Source of the DNA: Schaalia sp. 19OD2882
GTDB taxonomy: Bacteria; Actinomycetota; Actinomycetes; Actinomycetales; Actinomycetaceae
Assembly: GCF_018986735.1 (NCBI RefSeq)
Contig: NZ_CP065521.1
Location: 620,001-684,000 of the forward strand
Reading direction: 5' to 3'
DNA: 64,000 nt
Below the pieces are notes generated by a model. It was not told the origin of the DNA and made no database searches. It was given only the letters and a program-made list of their open reading frames with translations. The position numbers and the translations under genes were made by a program. This document shows, piece by piece, positions 1 through 8,498 of the stretch (within the stretch, counting starts at the first letter, position 1; the number at the start of each line of letters is the position of its first letter).

Positions 1-1987
1 TGGCCACGGACGCCGGCTTGAGAATCACGCCGGAGCCGGCCGCCAAGGCGGCCAGCACGCCTCCGGCAGGAATCGCAATGGGGAAGTTCCACGGCGGAGT
101 CACCAGGGTCACTCGAACCGCAGTGAACTCGGCGCCGTCCAGCTTCTCCAGGGCAAGCGCCTGCTCTGCGTAGTAGTGGGCGAAGTCGATGGCCTCGGAA
201 ACCTCCACATCCGCCTGGTCCAGCGACTTGCCCAGCTCCGAGCCCGCCACCTCGATGAGGTCCGCGCGGCGTCGGCCCATCTCCACGCCGGCCCGGTGCA
301 GGATCTCGGCCCGCTCGCCGGCAGGCAGGGCCGCCCACGCCTCGGCGGCCTCGTGAACCGTGTCGACGACCTTGACCAGCGCCGACTTCGTGGAGACGGT
401 CGCCTTCGTGATCGAGTCCACCCCCAACGTGGACGTCGGGATCCGCGCGGCGATGGCGCCGGCCCACGCTCGGTTGGCGGGCAAGGAGGGGTCGGAGTCG
501 GCGGTGTTGTCGAAGCGCCAGTGGCCGCCCCGGTCCTTGAGCGGGGCGGCAAGGTCCTCCGGCGTCTCGGCGCTCCGGTCCTGGAGACGGTTCGGGCCCA
601 CGCGTGAGAACCCCTCACTGCGCATCTGGTCGACCGCATCGAGGAAACGCTGCTTCTCCTTGTCGAAGGAGGCGGGGTTGGTGCCGATGTCGAAGATGGA
701 CGCCATGAAGTTTTCGTCCGCGGCGTTCTCCTCCAGGCGGCGCACCAGGTAGGCGATGGCCACGTCGTACTCCTCCGGGTTGACCACGGGAACGTAGAGC
801 AGCAGGTTGCCCACGTCCTCGCGCACGGCTGCAGCCTGCTGGGTGGCCATGCCGGAGAGCATCTCGATCTCGACGCCCTCGCGCACCCCGCGCTCGCCCG
901 CCAGCTCCCAGGCGGCGGCCACGGTGAACAGGTTGTGCCCGGCGACGCCCAGGCGCACGTTTTCCACGCGCTGGGGAGTCATCGCCCAGTCGAGCATGCG
1001 CACGTAGTTGGCGTCGGTGGCCTGCTTGGACTCCCACGTGGTCATCGGCCAGCCGTGCATCAAGGCGTCCACGCGCTCCATCGCCAGGTTCGCTCCCTTG
1101 ACCACGCGAACCTTGATGCGCTGGCCACCTCGGGCTCGGCGGGCGGCGGCCCATTCCTGAAGATCCTTCATGGCGTCCAGCGCGTCCGGCAGGTAGGTCT
1201 GCAAGACGATGCCGGCTTCCAGGCCGAGCAGCTCGTCGCGATCAAGAATCCGCTTGAAGACGTCGATGGTCAGGTGCAGGTCTCGGTACTCCTCCATGTC
1301 CAGGTTGATGAACTTGTTCCCGGCGGCGGCTGCGTACTGGTACAGGGGAAGCAGCTGGTTGACGGCGTGTTCGACGACCTGCTCGTACCCCCAGGGGTTG
1401 TGGGGGCCGGTGACGGCCGAAACCTTCAGCGAGACGTAGTCGATGTCGGGGCGTTCGAGCAGCCGGCGGGTGTCGGCCAGGCGCTTGGCGGCCTCGGTGT
1501 CGCCCAGGACGGCCTCGCCCAGCAGGTTGACGTTCAGGCGTGCGCCGTCGGCCTTGAGTCGGGAGATGGCGGGCCCCAGTTTGGCGTCGGTGACATCCAC
1601 CACGAGGTCGCCGACCAGGCGCGCGAAGACCTTGCGGGCCACCGGGACGGTGAGTTTGGGGGCGAATCGGCTGGCCTTGCCTCCGACGAGGGCGGGCGTG
1701 CGCAGGAACCAGGGCAGGAACCTCGGGTTGAGGTCGCCGATCTCGGTGAGGTGGCGTCCGGCCACGTCGACGTCCTCGGGGCGCACCACGCCGTCGACGA
1801 AGGAGACGGTGTAGTCGAGGCCTCCCTCGTCGTCGAGGACGCCGGCCAGGAGCTTCGCCGCAGGGTCGATGGGGAACTTGTTGGAGGCCTCCGCCCACCT
1901 GCTGGCGGTGGCCACGGCGCGGTCGACGACGGCCTGGAAGTCCGTGGGGGTGGTGGGGGAGGGGTCGCTCGTGGCGGAGGTGGTCAT
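1..1987 (-). CDS. putA: Bifunctional proline dehydrogenase / L-glutamate gamma-semialdehyde dehydrogenase PutA (3' end off window)
   Basis: Oxidises proline to glutamate in two steps: an FAD-linked proline dehydrogenase barrel, then an NAD-dependent aldehyde dehydrogenase. About 662 codons are in view. The proline dehydrogenase part shows LDMEEYRDL, TYLPDAL and RVVKGANLAMERVDA. The aldehyde dehydrogenase domain is entered near the end, with the PWNFP motif at about residue 631 and a following LKPA. The catalytic Cys and Glu would lie beyond the left edge, so they cannot be checked. The start is the ATG at 1985-1987, behind a GAAGGGAAAG ribosome site. It lies downstream of putP on the same strand; a stable hairpin between them suggests partial termination or separate control. 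Family identity is very secure. Confidence 0.95.
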   Translation of the reverse strand, partial: MTTSATSDPSPTTPTDFQAVVDRAVATASRWAEASNKFPIDPAAKLLAGVLDDEGGLDYTVSFVDGVVRPEDVDVAGRHLTEIGDLNPRFLPWFLRTPALVGGKASRFAPKLTVPVARKVFARLVGDLVVDVTDAKLGPAISRLKADGARLNVNLLGEAVLGDTEAAKRLADTRRLLERPDIDYVSLKVSAVTGPHNPWGYEQVVEHAVNQLLPLYQYAAAAGNKFINLDMEEYRDLHLTIDVFKRILDRDELLGLEAGIVLQTYLPDALDAMKDLQEWAAARRARGGQRIKVRVVKGANLAMERVDALMHGWPMTTWESKQATDANYVRMLDWAMTPQRVENVRLGVAGHNLFTVAAAWELAGERGVREGVEIEMLSGMATQQAAAVREDVGNLLLYVPVVNPEEYDVAIAYLVRRLEENAADENFMASIFDIGTNPASFDKEKQRFLDAVDQMRSEGFSRVGPNRLQDRSAETPEDLAAPLKDRGGHWRFDNTADSDPSLPANRAWAGAIAARIPTSTLGVDSITKATVSTKSALVKVVDTVHEAAEAWAALPAGERAEILHRAGVEMGRRRADLIEVAGSELGKSLDQADVEVSEAIDFAHYYAEQALALEKLDGAEFTAVRVTLVTPPWNFPIAIPAGGVLAALAAGSGVILKPASVA

Positions 1988-2068
1988 TGTGACTTTCCCT
2001 TCGTTTCGGCTCCGGAGGATTTGTGGTGCGGCAGGTCGTGCGTGTGTGGGCCTGTCGATGGGTCGTGT

Positions 2069-2106
2069 CGGGCACCCGGCCCGATGGGTGGTGGACCGGG
2101 TGCCCG
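2069..2106 (-). terminator. Hairpin between putP and putA
   Basis: Perfect 11-bp inverted repeat (CGGGCACCCGG at 2069-2079 pairing with 2096-2106) with a 16-nt loop, just after the putP stop. There is no T tract. It probably ends or attenuates putP transcription before putA. Confidence 0.55.
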
Positions 2107-2116
2107 GGGGCGGGGG

Positions 2117-3622
2117 TCAGATGCCCTTGGTCTGGGCGACTGTCTGGTCGAACTCGGCGTCGATGTCCGGGTTCGGAGTGTAGGTTGCCTTGGAGACCCC
2201 GTAGGCAACTGCGAGGTTGAGGAGGAATCCGGGGACGATTTCGTACAGGTCGAAGATACCTGCCGGTCCGCCGGAAATGTTGCCCCAGATGCCGACCACC
2301 ACGGCGCCGGCGACCATGCCGCAGATGGCGCCTTGGGCGGTGAGTTTGCGCCAGTACAGGGCCAGGATGACGATCGGGCCGAAGGAAGCGCCGAAGCCCG
2401 CCCATGCGAAGGCCACCAGGCCCAGGATCGAATCCGAGCGTGGCCACGCCAGTGCGGCGGCGATCACCGAGATGACACCGACGGCGATGCGTCCTGCCAG
2501 GACGCCGTCAGCGCCGGAGAGCGTGCGCTTGGAGAAGATGCGGTAGATGTCCTCGACCAGTGCGGAGGAGACCACCAGCAGCTGGCTGGAGATGGTCGAC
2601 ATGATGGCCGCCAGGATGGCGGCGAGCATGAAGCCCGCGATGAGGGGGTGGAAGAGGAATTGTCCCAGGGCGATGAAGACGCCTTCGGGGTTGGCCAGCT
2701 TGGCATTGTCGTGCTGGTAGACGGCCACGCCGACGAAGGCCGTCATTCCGGCACCGATGACGGACAGCAACATCCAGCCGATTCCGATGCGCCGGCCCTG
2801 CTTGGCCTCTGCGGTGGAGCGCAGGGCCATGAAGCGGACGATGATGTGGGGTTGTCCGAAGTAGCCGAGCCCCCATGCCACGGCGGAGACGATGCCGAGG
2901 ACTGCCGCCCAGGACAGGGCCGCTTCTCCGTGGGTGAGGGAGAGCAGCGCGGGGTCGACCGTGTTGACCGCTTCGATGAGGTTGCCGAATCCACCGACGT
3001 GCATGATGCCGACGATGGGCACCAGGATCAGGGCCATCAGCATCATGACCCCCTGGACCACGTCGGTCCATGAGACGGCCAGGAAGCCTCCGACCAGGGT
3101 GTACAGGACGGTGGTGCCGGCGATGAGGACCATGCCGACGTGGTAGTCCATGCCGAAGGAGGCTTCGAAGAAGGAGCCGCCCGCCACCATGCCGGAGGAG
3201 ACGTAGAAGGTGAAGAAGACGGTGATGACCAGGCCGGCGACGATGCGCACGACATTGGAGGTGTCGCGCAGGCGCGAGCCCAGGAACGAGGGCACGGTGA
3301 TCGCATTGGAGGCGATCTGCGAGTAGGCGCGCAGGCGGGGGGCCGTGTACTTCCAGTTGAGCCAGGCGCCCACCGTCAGGCCGACGGCGATCCATCCTTC
3401 GATGAGTCCTGTGGCGTACAGGGCGCCGGGAAGGCCCATGAGAAGCCATCCGGACATGTCGGCGGCTCCGGCGGACAGCGCGGCGACCCCGGGGCCAAGG
3501 TCACGCCCGCCGAGCATGTAGTCGTCCAGGCTCTTCGTGCGGTTGTAGGCGAAGAGGCCGATCATGACCATGGCGACGAGGTAGATGATCATCGCGATGG
3601 CCTGGAAAGTCAGGTCTGACAT
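2117..3622 (-). CDS. putP: Sodium/proline symporter PutP
   Basis: A 501-residue solute:sodium symporter with about 13 membrane segments, the usual PutP length. It imports proline with Na+ for the PutA enzyme encoded just downstream. N-terminal segments carry the family signature around GGRDLGPGVAALSAGAADMS and the WKYTAPRLR loop. The start is the ATG at 3620-3622, because AAGGAACCCAC precedes it at good spacing. The frame is open further upstream to 3745, but that extension is not homologous to the family and overlaps the intergenic region. With putA it forms a proline catabolic unit. Other SSS substrates are possible in principle, but the putA neighbour makes proline the clear choice. Confidence 0.93.
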   Translation of the reverse strand: MSDLTFQAIAMIIYLVAMVMIGLFAYNRTKSLDDYMLGGRDLGPGVAALSAGAADMSGWLLMGLPGALYATGLIEGWIAVGLTVGAWLNWKYTAPRLRAYSQIASNAITVPSFLGSRLRDTSNVVRIVAGLVITVFFTFYVSSGMVAGGSFFEASFGMDYHVGMVLIAGTTVLYTLVGGFLAVSWTDVVQGVMMLMALILVPIVGIMHVGGFGNLIEAVNTVDPALLSLTHGEAALSWAAVLGIVSAVAWGLGYFGQPHIIVRFMALRSTAEAKQGRRIGIGWMLLSVIGAGMTAFVGVAVYQHDNAKLANPEGVFIALGQFLFHPLIAGFMLAAILAAIMSTISSQLLVVSSALVEDIYRIFSKRTLSGADGVLAGRIAVGVISVIAAALAWPRSDSILGLVAFAWAGFGASFGPIVILALYWRKLTAQGAICGMVAGAVVVGIWGNISGGPAGIFDLYEIVPGFLLNLAVAYGVSKATYTPNPDIDAEFDQTVAQTKGI

Positions 3623-3805
3623 GTGGGTTCCTTGGCTGGGGCACCACGGGGGCGCAGTGTCGGTGGGGGAAGGGACGTTCTCTGTCAGGGTGGCGCGCAC
3701 ATTCGTGAAGGCCACGCTCGGAAGTGTGGAGGGCAGCAGCGCCATCCAGTGGCGACGCTATCACCTAGGACCATGGTCACACATGCATTCACAAGTCCCA
3801 ACTTC

Positions 3806-3848
3806 TCCCCGCCAGATTCGTCGGTCGTTCCGCCAGATTCGTCCGTCG
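3806..3848 (-). repeat. 21-bp phased repeat, locus 1 (2 units)
   Basis: Two units with the core GACGAATCT on the minus strand, exactly 21 bp apart, in the 344-bp gap between the divergent putP and DUF6350 genes. Same family as the arrays at 8443, 33793, 34077 and 47036. The rest of the gap holds no gene I can support. Confidence 0.75.
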
Positions 3849-3966
3849 GCCCGTCCACACTGGGGCGGGATGTGTCGAGTTCGGACACGGGCCCGTCGAC
3901 TTCCACGAGACGGGGGCGCGGCATGGCTCCGGGCGAGAGCGGCCCGGGTGAGGGAGGATGAGCACG

Positions 3967-5547
3967 ATGACTGAGCCCCGCACCACCGCCAGACCCGACC
4001 CGCCCGCCGACACAGGCACCACCCGGGCGGCGTCGCCCTCTTCCACGACAGTCGTGGAGGAAGGGCCCACCCGACGCCGGACCGTGCGTCTGGGACTGCC
4101 CGACGGGTGGGGGCGCGGCATCCTCTCCGGCGTCGAGGCCGCTCTCATCGGCTGGGGCCTGGCGGTCGTGCCGACATTGCTCGCCTACCTGTCGGTGGTG
4201 TCGAACCCGTGGCTGAGTTCGACCACCTGGGACCAGGCGCTGCGGGCGGGAACAGATGTGTGGGTGAGCATGCTCGGCGGCTCATTCGACGTGGGCAGCG
4301 CCTCGTACCGGGTGGTCCCCACCCTGGGCAGCGTGGTCGTCCTGTTGATCCTGCGGGCGCTGCTGGCCGCCGGTCGACGATTCTCGACCGCATCCCACTG
4401 GTTCGCCATCCCCGGATTCACCGTCACCGCGCTGGGCCTGGCGGCAGCCCTGTCCGAACACGCCACCTGGTGGACCGGCGCACCGGGCGCCTTGGTCATG
4501 TCCGCGGTGGCGGTCGTGTGGGCCATCGGCTCCCACACGGCCTCCCCACCCCTGCATGAGCGTGTGCCCGAATGGCTGGCCTCGGGAGGCCGGCGCGCAC
4601 TGGCCGTCATCCTCTCTGCGGCGGCGCTGGGCGCCGCCACAGCAGGTGTGGCCGTGTGGACGGGGTGGCAGCGCATCGTCGACATCCACGAACTGCTGCT
4701 CACCTCCACCCAGTTGGAGACCGTCATGAGCATCATCGCCCAGGTCTTCCTGGCGCCGAGCGCCGCTGCATGGGCCTTGTCGTGGCTGGCCGGGCCAGGT
4801 TTCCTGCTCGGGACGGACGCGTGGCACGGCCTGACCGCGGCGCCCGTCGCGCCGATCCCCGTCGTCCCACTGCTCGGAGCGGTGCCGGCGGTGGCGCCCG
4901 GATGGGCCCTCGTCCTGGTGCCGCTCCTGCTGGGCATCCTCATTGGTGTGTTCGCCCGCCTGCGCACGCTGGCCGAGGACGTCCTGGACGAGGTGCGCGC
5001 CTGGATGTTGGCGGTGGTGCTGGTCTGGCCGGCAATGTGGGTGTGGGCAGCCACCACGACCATCTCCCTGGGTGGGGGTCGCCTGTCGCTGATGGGCCCG
5101 GACCCGGTCCACTTCGCCACGGCCGTCACCGTCGAGGTCGCAGTGACCGCCGCGCTGGTCACACTTGCCTCGCACCCGTGGACCGTCGAGACGGTGGGCG
5201 AGTGGATCGCAGGGTGGCGTTCGGGTACCGGCCTGCGTCACCTGGACGAGGGCGACTGGGATGACGAGGGCGGGGCCGTGTGGGCCGACCAAGGTGAAAC
5301 GGCTTGGGGTGGTCAGGGCGATGCGGCCCGGATCGACGAGGAAGGAACACCGCGACCAATGAGCGACGGAGGACGCCCGACTCCGCTGGCGCCTCGCCCA
5401 GGAACGGGTGGCGACACCACAAGCGGCGCCGAAGTGGACACCGGCGCCGCCACCGCCAAACGCCGCTTCCCACGCCTACGTGCCATGGCTCTTGACGCTG
5501 AACCATCGGCCACCCCGCCCGAGACCGCCTCCAAGGAGGTTCCGTGA
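3967..5547 (+). CDS. DUF6350 membrane protein, PerM-like
   Basis: A polytopic membrane protein of 526 residues. A charged N-terminus of about 45 residues is followed by some 8-10 hydrophobic segments (roughly residues 45-430) and an Asp/Glu/Gly-rich hydrophilic tail. Gene order DUF6350-purN-purH matches the mycobacterial perM-purN-purH locus, where PerM supports cell division and persistence; that functional link is known only there. Two starts are possible: ATG 3958 or ATG 3967. GGGAGG at 3952-3957 abuts the first but sits 9 nt before the second, so I prefer 3967. The gene overlaps purN by 4 bp (GTGA), implying translational coupling. Role here is inferred from synteny. Confidence 0.75.
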   Translation: MTEPRTTARPDPPADTGTTRAASPSSTTVVEEGPTRRRTVRLGLPDGWGRGILSGVEAALIGWGLAVVPTLLAYLSVVSNPWLSSTTWDQALRAGTDVWVSMLGGSFDVGSASYRVVPTLGSVVVLLILRALLAAGRRFSTASHWFAIPGFTVTALGLAAALSEHATWWTGAPGALVMSAVAVVWAIGSHTASPPLHERVPEWLASGGRRALAVILSAAALGAATAGVAVWTGWQRIVDIHELLLTSTQLETVMSIIAQVFLAPSAAAWALSWLAGPGFLLGTDAWHGLTAAPVAPIPVVPLLGAVPAVAPGWALVLVPLLLGILIGVFARLRTLAEDVLDEVRAWMLAVVLVWPAMWVWAATTTISLGGGRLSLMGPDPVHFATAVTVEVAVTAALVTLASHPWTVETVGEWIAGWRSGTGLRHLDEGDWDDEGGAVWADQGETAWGGQGDAARIDEEGTPRPMSDGGRPTPLAPRPGTGGDTTSGAEVDTGAATAKRRFPRLRAMALDAEPSATPPETASKEVP

Positions 5548-6236
5548 CCACACAGACGACCCGGCAGGGCGGCCAGGACGGCGTGAACACCGAGACCCAC
5601 GTGCCGCCCCTCGGGCCAGGAGCGCGCCTGGTGGTCCTGGTCTCCGGTGCGGGCTCGAACATGCGTGACCTGGTGGCGGCAAGCGGCGATCCGGCGTGGG
5701 GAGCCGCCGTGGTCGCCGTCGGTGCCGACAGGCCGTGTCCCGGCATCGACTGGGCGCAGGAGCACGGCATCGACACCTTCGTCCACCCGCTGGAGCGGGG
5801 CGCGGACCGGCACGTGTGGGACCGCGAGTTGGCAGACCTTGTCGCCCGGCACAACCCCGACCTGGTCGTGTGCGCCGGCTACCTCAAGCTGCTGGGACCG
5901 GCGATGCTCAGGGCCTTCCCGGGGCGCATCCTCAACACCCACAATTCACTGCTGCCCGCATTCCCCGGAGTGCGCGCCCCTGCCGAGGCCGTCGACGCCG
6001 GGGTGAAGGTCGCCGGTGCCACCTTGTTCGTCGTCGACGAGGGCGTCGACACCGGCGTGATCCTGGCCCAGTGTGTCGTCCCGGTCATGTACGACGACGA
6101 CGCGGCCACACTGCTGGAACGCATCAAGGTCGCTGAACGCGCGCAGTTGGTCGACACGGTCGGCGCGATGGTGCGCGGCGGATGGTCGATCCGGGGAAGG
6201 CGCTCGCGGGTGGGAAAGGGTCGGGGTGCCCGCTGA
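5544..6236 (+). CDS. purN: Phosphoribosylglycinamide formyltransferase PurN
   Basis: Transfers a formyl group from 10-formyltetrahydrofolate to GAR in purine synthesis. The 230-residue protein has the phosphate loop SGAGSNM near residue 35, the catalytic Asn/His region [12 protein letters not shown] (usually HPSLLP) and the DEGVDTG segment with the catalytic Asp. It starts with GTG at 5544, 4 bp inside the preceding gene, behind a perfect AAGGAGGT. The last 25 residues are basic, glycine-rich and probably not conserved. The next gene is purH, but a promoter-like TAGACT and a riboswitch lie between them, so purH also has separate control. Confidence 0.93.
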   Translation: MTTQTTRQGGQDGVNTETHVPPLGPGARLVVLVSGAGSNMRDLVAASGDPAWGAAVVAVGADRPCPGIDWAQEHGIDTFVHPLERGADRHVWDRELADLVARHNPDLVVCAGYLKLLGPAMLRAFPGRILNTHNSLLPAFPGVRAPAEAVDAGVKVAGATLFVVDEGVDTGVILAQCVVPVMYDDDAATLLERIKVAERAQLVDTVGAMVRGGWSIRGRRSRVGKGRGAR

Positions 6237-6330
6237 CCCGGGGCACTCGCGTTCCGCTCGCCGTGGGGGTGCTCCGCAGAAGTCGGGTTTGCGTGCGCCT
6301 GCCCCGCCCTCGTTCCCGAAATCGGGCGAC

Positions 6331-6336
6331 TAGACT
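6331..6336 (+). promoter_or_regulatory. -10 box of purH riboswitch transcript
   Basis: TAGACT lies about 7 nt before the start of the conserved ZTP riboswitch sequence, as expected for a promoter driving a riboswitch leader. No clear -35 box is visible. Confidence 0.55.
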
Positions 6337-6337
6337 G

Positions 6338-6422
6338 GGCGACGGTCGCAACTGGCGAGGGTGGTCACCACCGGGGAGCGGCCGGATCAGGCCCCCGTGG
6401 CGTCGCCCGCCTGGGCGCCGGG
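6338..6422 (+). ncRNA. ZTP/ZMP riboswitch (pfl motif)
   Basis: The leader contains the two conserved blocks of the pfl motif. The first is ACTGGCGA followed by GGTGG and the paired ACCACCGGGGAGCG (about 6350-6380). The second is the pseudoknot block CCGCCTGGGC at 6408-6417. The variable linker between them is about 28 nt. This RNA senses ZMP/ZTP, the purine intermediate AICAR nucleotide that builds up when 10-formyl-THF is short. It normally turns on formyl-THF or purine genes. It lies 30 nt before purH, whose enzyme consumes ZMP, so the match of ligand and gene is exact. Confidence 0.9.
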
Positions 6423-6451
6423 GCACGGAACGCATCCACCTGGAGAACCCC

Positions 6452-8404
6452 ATGAGCGTCCGCCTGGACAACCTCGAACCCGTCGACATCCGCCCGATCC
6501 GCCGAGCCCTCATCTCCGTCCACGACAAGACCGGACTGGAGGAATTCGCCGCTGGCTTGCACGAAGCCGGCGTGCAGATCGTCTCGACGGGCTCCACCGC
6601 CGAACGCATTGCCGCCGCAGGAGTTCCCGTGACCCCGGTCGGTGACCTCACCGGTTTCCCGGAGGTCCTCGAAGGACGCGTGAAGACCCTGCACCCGAAG
6701 GTCCACGCCGGAATCCTGGCTGACCAACGCAAAGCCGATCATCGTCAGCAGCTGACAGACCTGGACATCGAGGCCTTCGATCTGGTCGTGTGCAACCTGT
6801 ACCCCTTCAAGGCCACGGTTGACTCGGGTGCCGAATTCGACGAGTGCGTCGAGCAGATCGACATCGGAGGCCCCTCAATGGTGCGCGCTGCCGCGAAGAA
6901 CCATCCATCGGTGGCTGTGGTGACCTCGCCGGACCGTTATGACGAGGTCGCCGAGGCCGCCAAGGGTGAGGGCCTGTGCTTGGCCGTCCGGCAGAACTTG
7001 GCTGCGGAAGCCTTCTTGCACACGGCCACGTACGACATGGCGATCGCCGGATGGTTTGCCAAGGAGCTGGGCCGCGAGGACCTGCTCGAAGAGTTCGACG
7101 ACGCCTGCGCGGAGCAGCTGGGCGTCGAGGATGACCTGTTCACCCAGATGCTGCAGGGCGTCTTCGGGGCTTCTGATGGCGACCAGGAGCCCGAGGGCCG
7201 GTGGGGCGAGGGTGTCGTCATCGACGCGACCTTCGGGGATCTTCCCTTGCGCGTGGGGGAACGTTCCGGCCAGGGCGAGGGCGTCGACGAGGACGAGGGT
7301 GGGGCAGCGTTCCCCGAGCTGGTCAGTGACGTCTTCGAACGCTTGGAGATTTTGCGTTACGGCGAGAACCCGCACCAGGGGGCGGCCGTGTACGGCGAAT
7401 TCGCGGAGATCGACGAGGAGGAGTCGTGGGAGGGGCGCGAGGGGGAGCCTGAGAAGCCCATGGGCCCTGGTGTCGCACATGCACTGCTGCTCAACGGCAA
7501 GCCCATGTCCTTCAACAACTACACCGATGGTGATGCGGCGCTGCGCGCCGCCTACGACCATGAGCGCCCGTGTGTGGCGATCATCAAGCACGCCAACCCG
7601 TGCGGCATCGCGGTGGCTGATGACATCGCCGAGGCCCACCGAAAGGCGCACGCCTGTGACCCGGTTTCGGCCTTCGGCGGCGTCATCGCGGTCAACCGCG
7701 AGGTGAGTGAGGAACTTGCCCGACAGATCGTCCCGATCTTCACCGAGGTCGTCATCGCGCCGGCCTACGCGCCCGAGGCGTTGGAGGTCCTGCGCTCAAA
7801 GAAGAACCTGCGGGTGCTGCTGGTGACGCCGCCGGAGCGCAGCGGATACGAGTTCAAGCAGGTCAGCGGTGGTTTCCTGGTCCAGGAGTGTGATGGCGTG
7901 GACGCCGAGGGCGACTCTGCGGAGACCTGGACGCTGGCGGCGGGCTCGCCGGCCGACGCTGCCACTTTGGCTGACTTGGAGTTCGCGTGGCGTTCGGTGC
8001 GCGCGGTGCGCTCCAACGCGATCCTGGTGGCACGTGACGGCGCCTCGGTGGGAGTCGGCATGGGACAGGTCAATCGTGTGGACTCCTGCAAGTTGGCGGT
8101 GGAGCGGGCCAACACCTTGGGCGGGCGCTCCACGGGGGACGCGGGTGCGTCGGCGATCGATTCTGCGGGCGGTGCGCGTGCCGAGGACGTCCTGGCGGCT
8201 GCGCCGGAGCGTCGTACCGAGGGGGCGGTGGCAGCCTCGGATGCATTCTTCCCCTTTGCCGATGGGCTGCAGGTGCTCATCGACGCGGGTGTGAAGGCGG
8301 TGGTCCAACCCGGAGGTTCGGTGCGCGACCAGGAGTCGATCGACGCCGCCAATGCCGCGGGAATCACCATGTACTTCACAGGGGTGCGTCACTTCGCCCA
8401 CTGA
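6452..8404 (+). CDS. purH: Bifunctional AICAR formyltransferase / IMP cyclohydrolase PurH, with acidic insertion
   Basis: Performs the last two steps of IMP synthesis. At 650 residues it is some 120 longer than the usual 520-530. The N-terminal cyclohydrolase domain shows [24 protein letters not shown] and the CNLYPF block. The formyltransferase domain shows RYGENPHQ (about residue 302), [10 protein letters not shown], the catalytic KHANPCG (about residue 379) and [10 protein letters not shown]. Between them, residues about 217-300 form a Glu/Asp/Gly-rich stretch absent from typical PurH; a shorter acidic insert follows GEFAEID. The start is ATG 6452 after GGAG. An upstream ZTP riboswitch controls it. 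Confidence 0.95.
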   Translation: MSVRLDNLEPVDIRPIRRALISVHDKTGLEEFAAGLHEAGVQIVSTGSTAERIAAAGVPVTPVGDLTGFPEVLEGRVKTLHPKVHAGILADQRKADHRQQLTDLDIEAFDLVVCNLYPFKATVDSGAEFDECVEQIDIGGPSMVRAAAKNHPSVAVVTSPDRYDEVAEAAKGEGLCLAVRQNLAAEAFLHTATYDMAIAGWFAKELGREDLLEEFDDACAEQLGVEDDLFTQMLQGVFGASDGDQEPEGRWGEGVVIDATFGDLPLRVGERSGQGEGVDEDEGGAAFPELVSDVFERLEILRYGENPHQGAAVYGEFAEIDEEESWEGREGEPEKPMGPGVAHALLLNGKPMSFNNYTDGDAALRAAYDHERPCVAIIKHANPCGIAVADDIAEAHRKAHACDPVSAFGGVIAVNREVSEELARQIVPIFTEVVIAPAYAPEALEVLRSKKNLRVLLVTPPERSGYEFKQVSGGFLVQECDGVDAEGDSAETWTLAAGSPADAATLADLEFAWRSVRAVRSNAILVARDGASVGVGMGQVNRVDSCKLAVERANTLGGRSTGDAGASAIDSAGGARAEDVLAAAPERRTEGAVAASDAFFPFADGLQVLIDAGVKAVVQPGGSVRDQESIDAANAAGITMYFTGVRHFAH

Positions 8405-8442
8405 CGCCAAGACTCGGCCTCGTCGAGGTTGTCGAGTCGGCG

Positions 8443-8484
8443 GACGAATCTCGCGGATGGACGGACGAATCTCGCGGGGAGGGA
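8443..8484 (+). repeat. 21-bp phased repeat, locus 2 (2 units)
   Basis: GACGAATCTCGCGG occurs at 8443 and again at 8464, exactly 21 bp apart, between purH and the exporter genes. Plus-strand orientation. The second unit merges into the G-rich ribosome-site region of the next gene. Confidence 0.8.
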
Positions 8485-8498
8485 GGGGCTGTGTTTGA

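Noticed and set aside
935..3073. Open frame of more than 700 codons on the plus strand
   Set aside because: It is antisense to putA and putP, has a Gly/Asp/His-rich composition with no motifs and no ribosome site; such frames arise from GC-rich codon bias.
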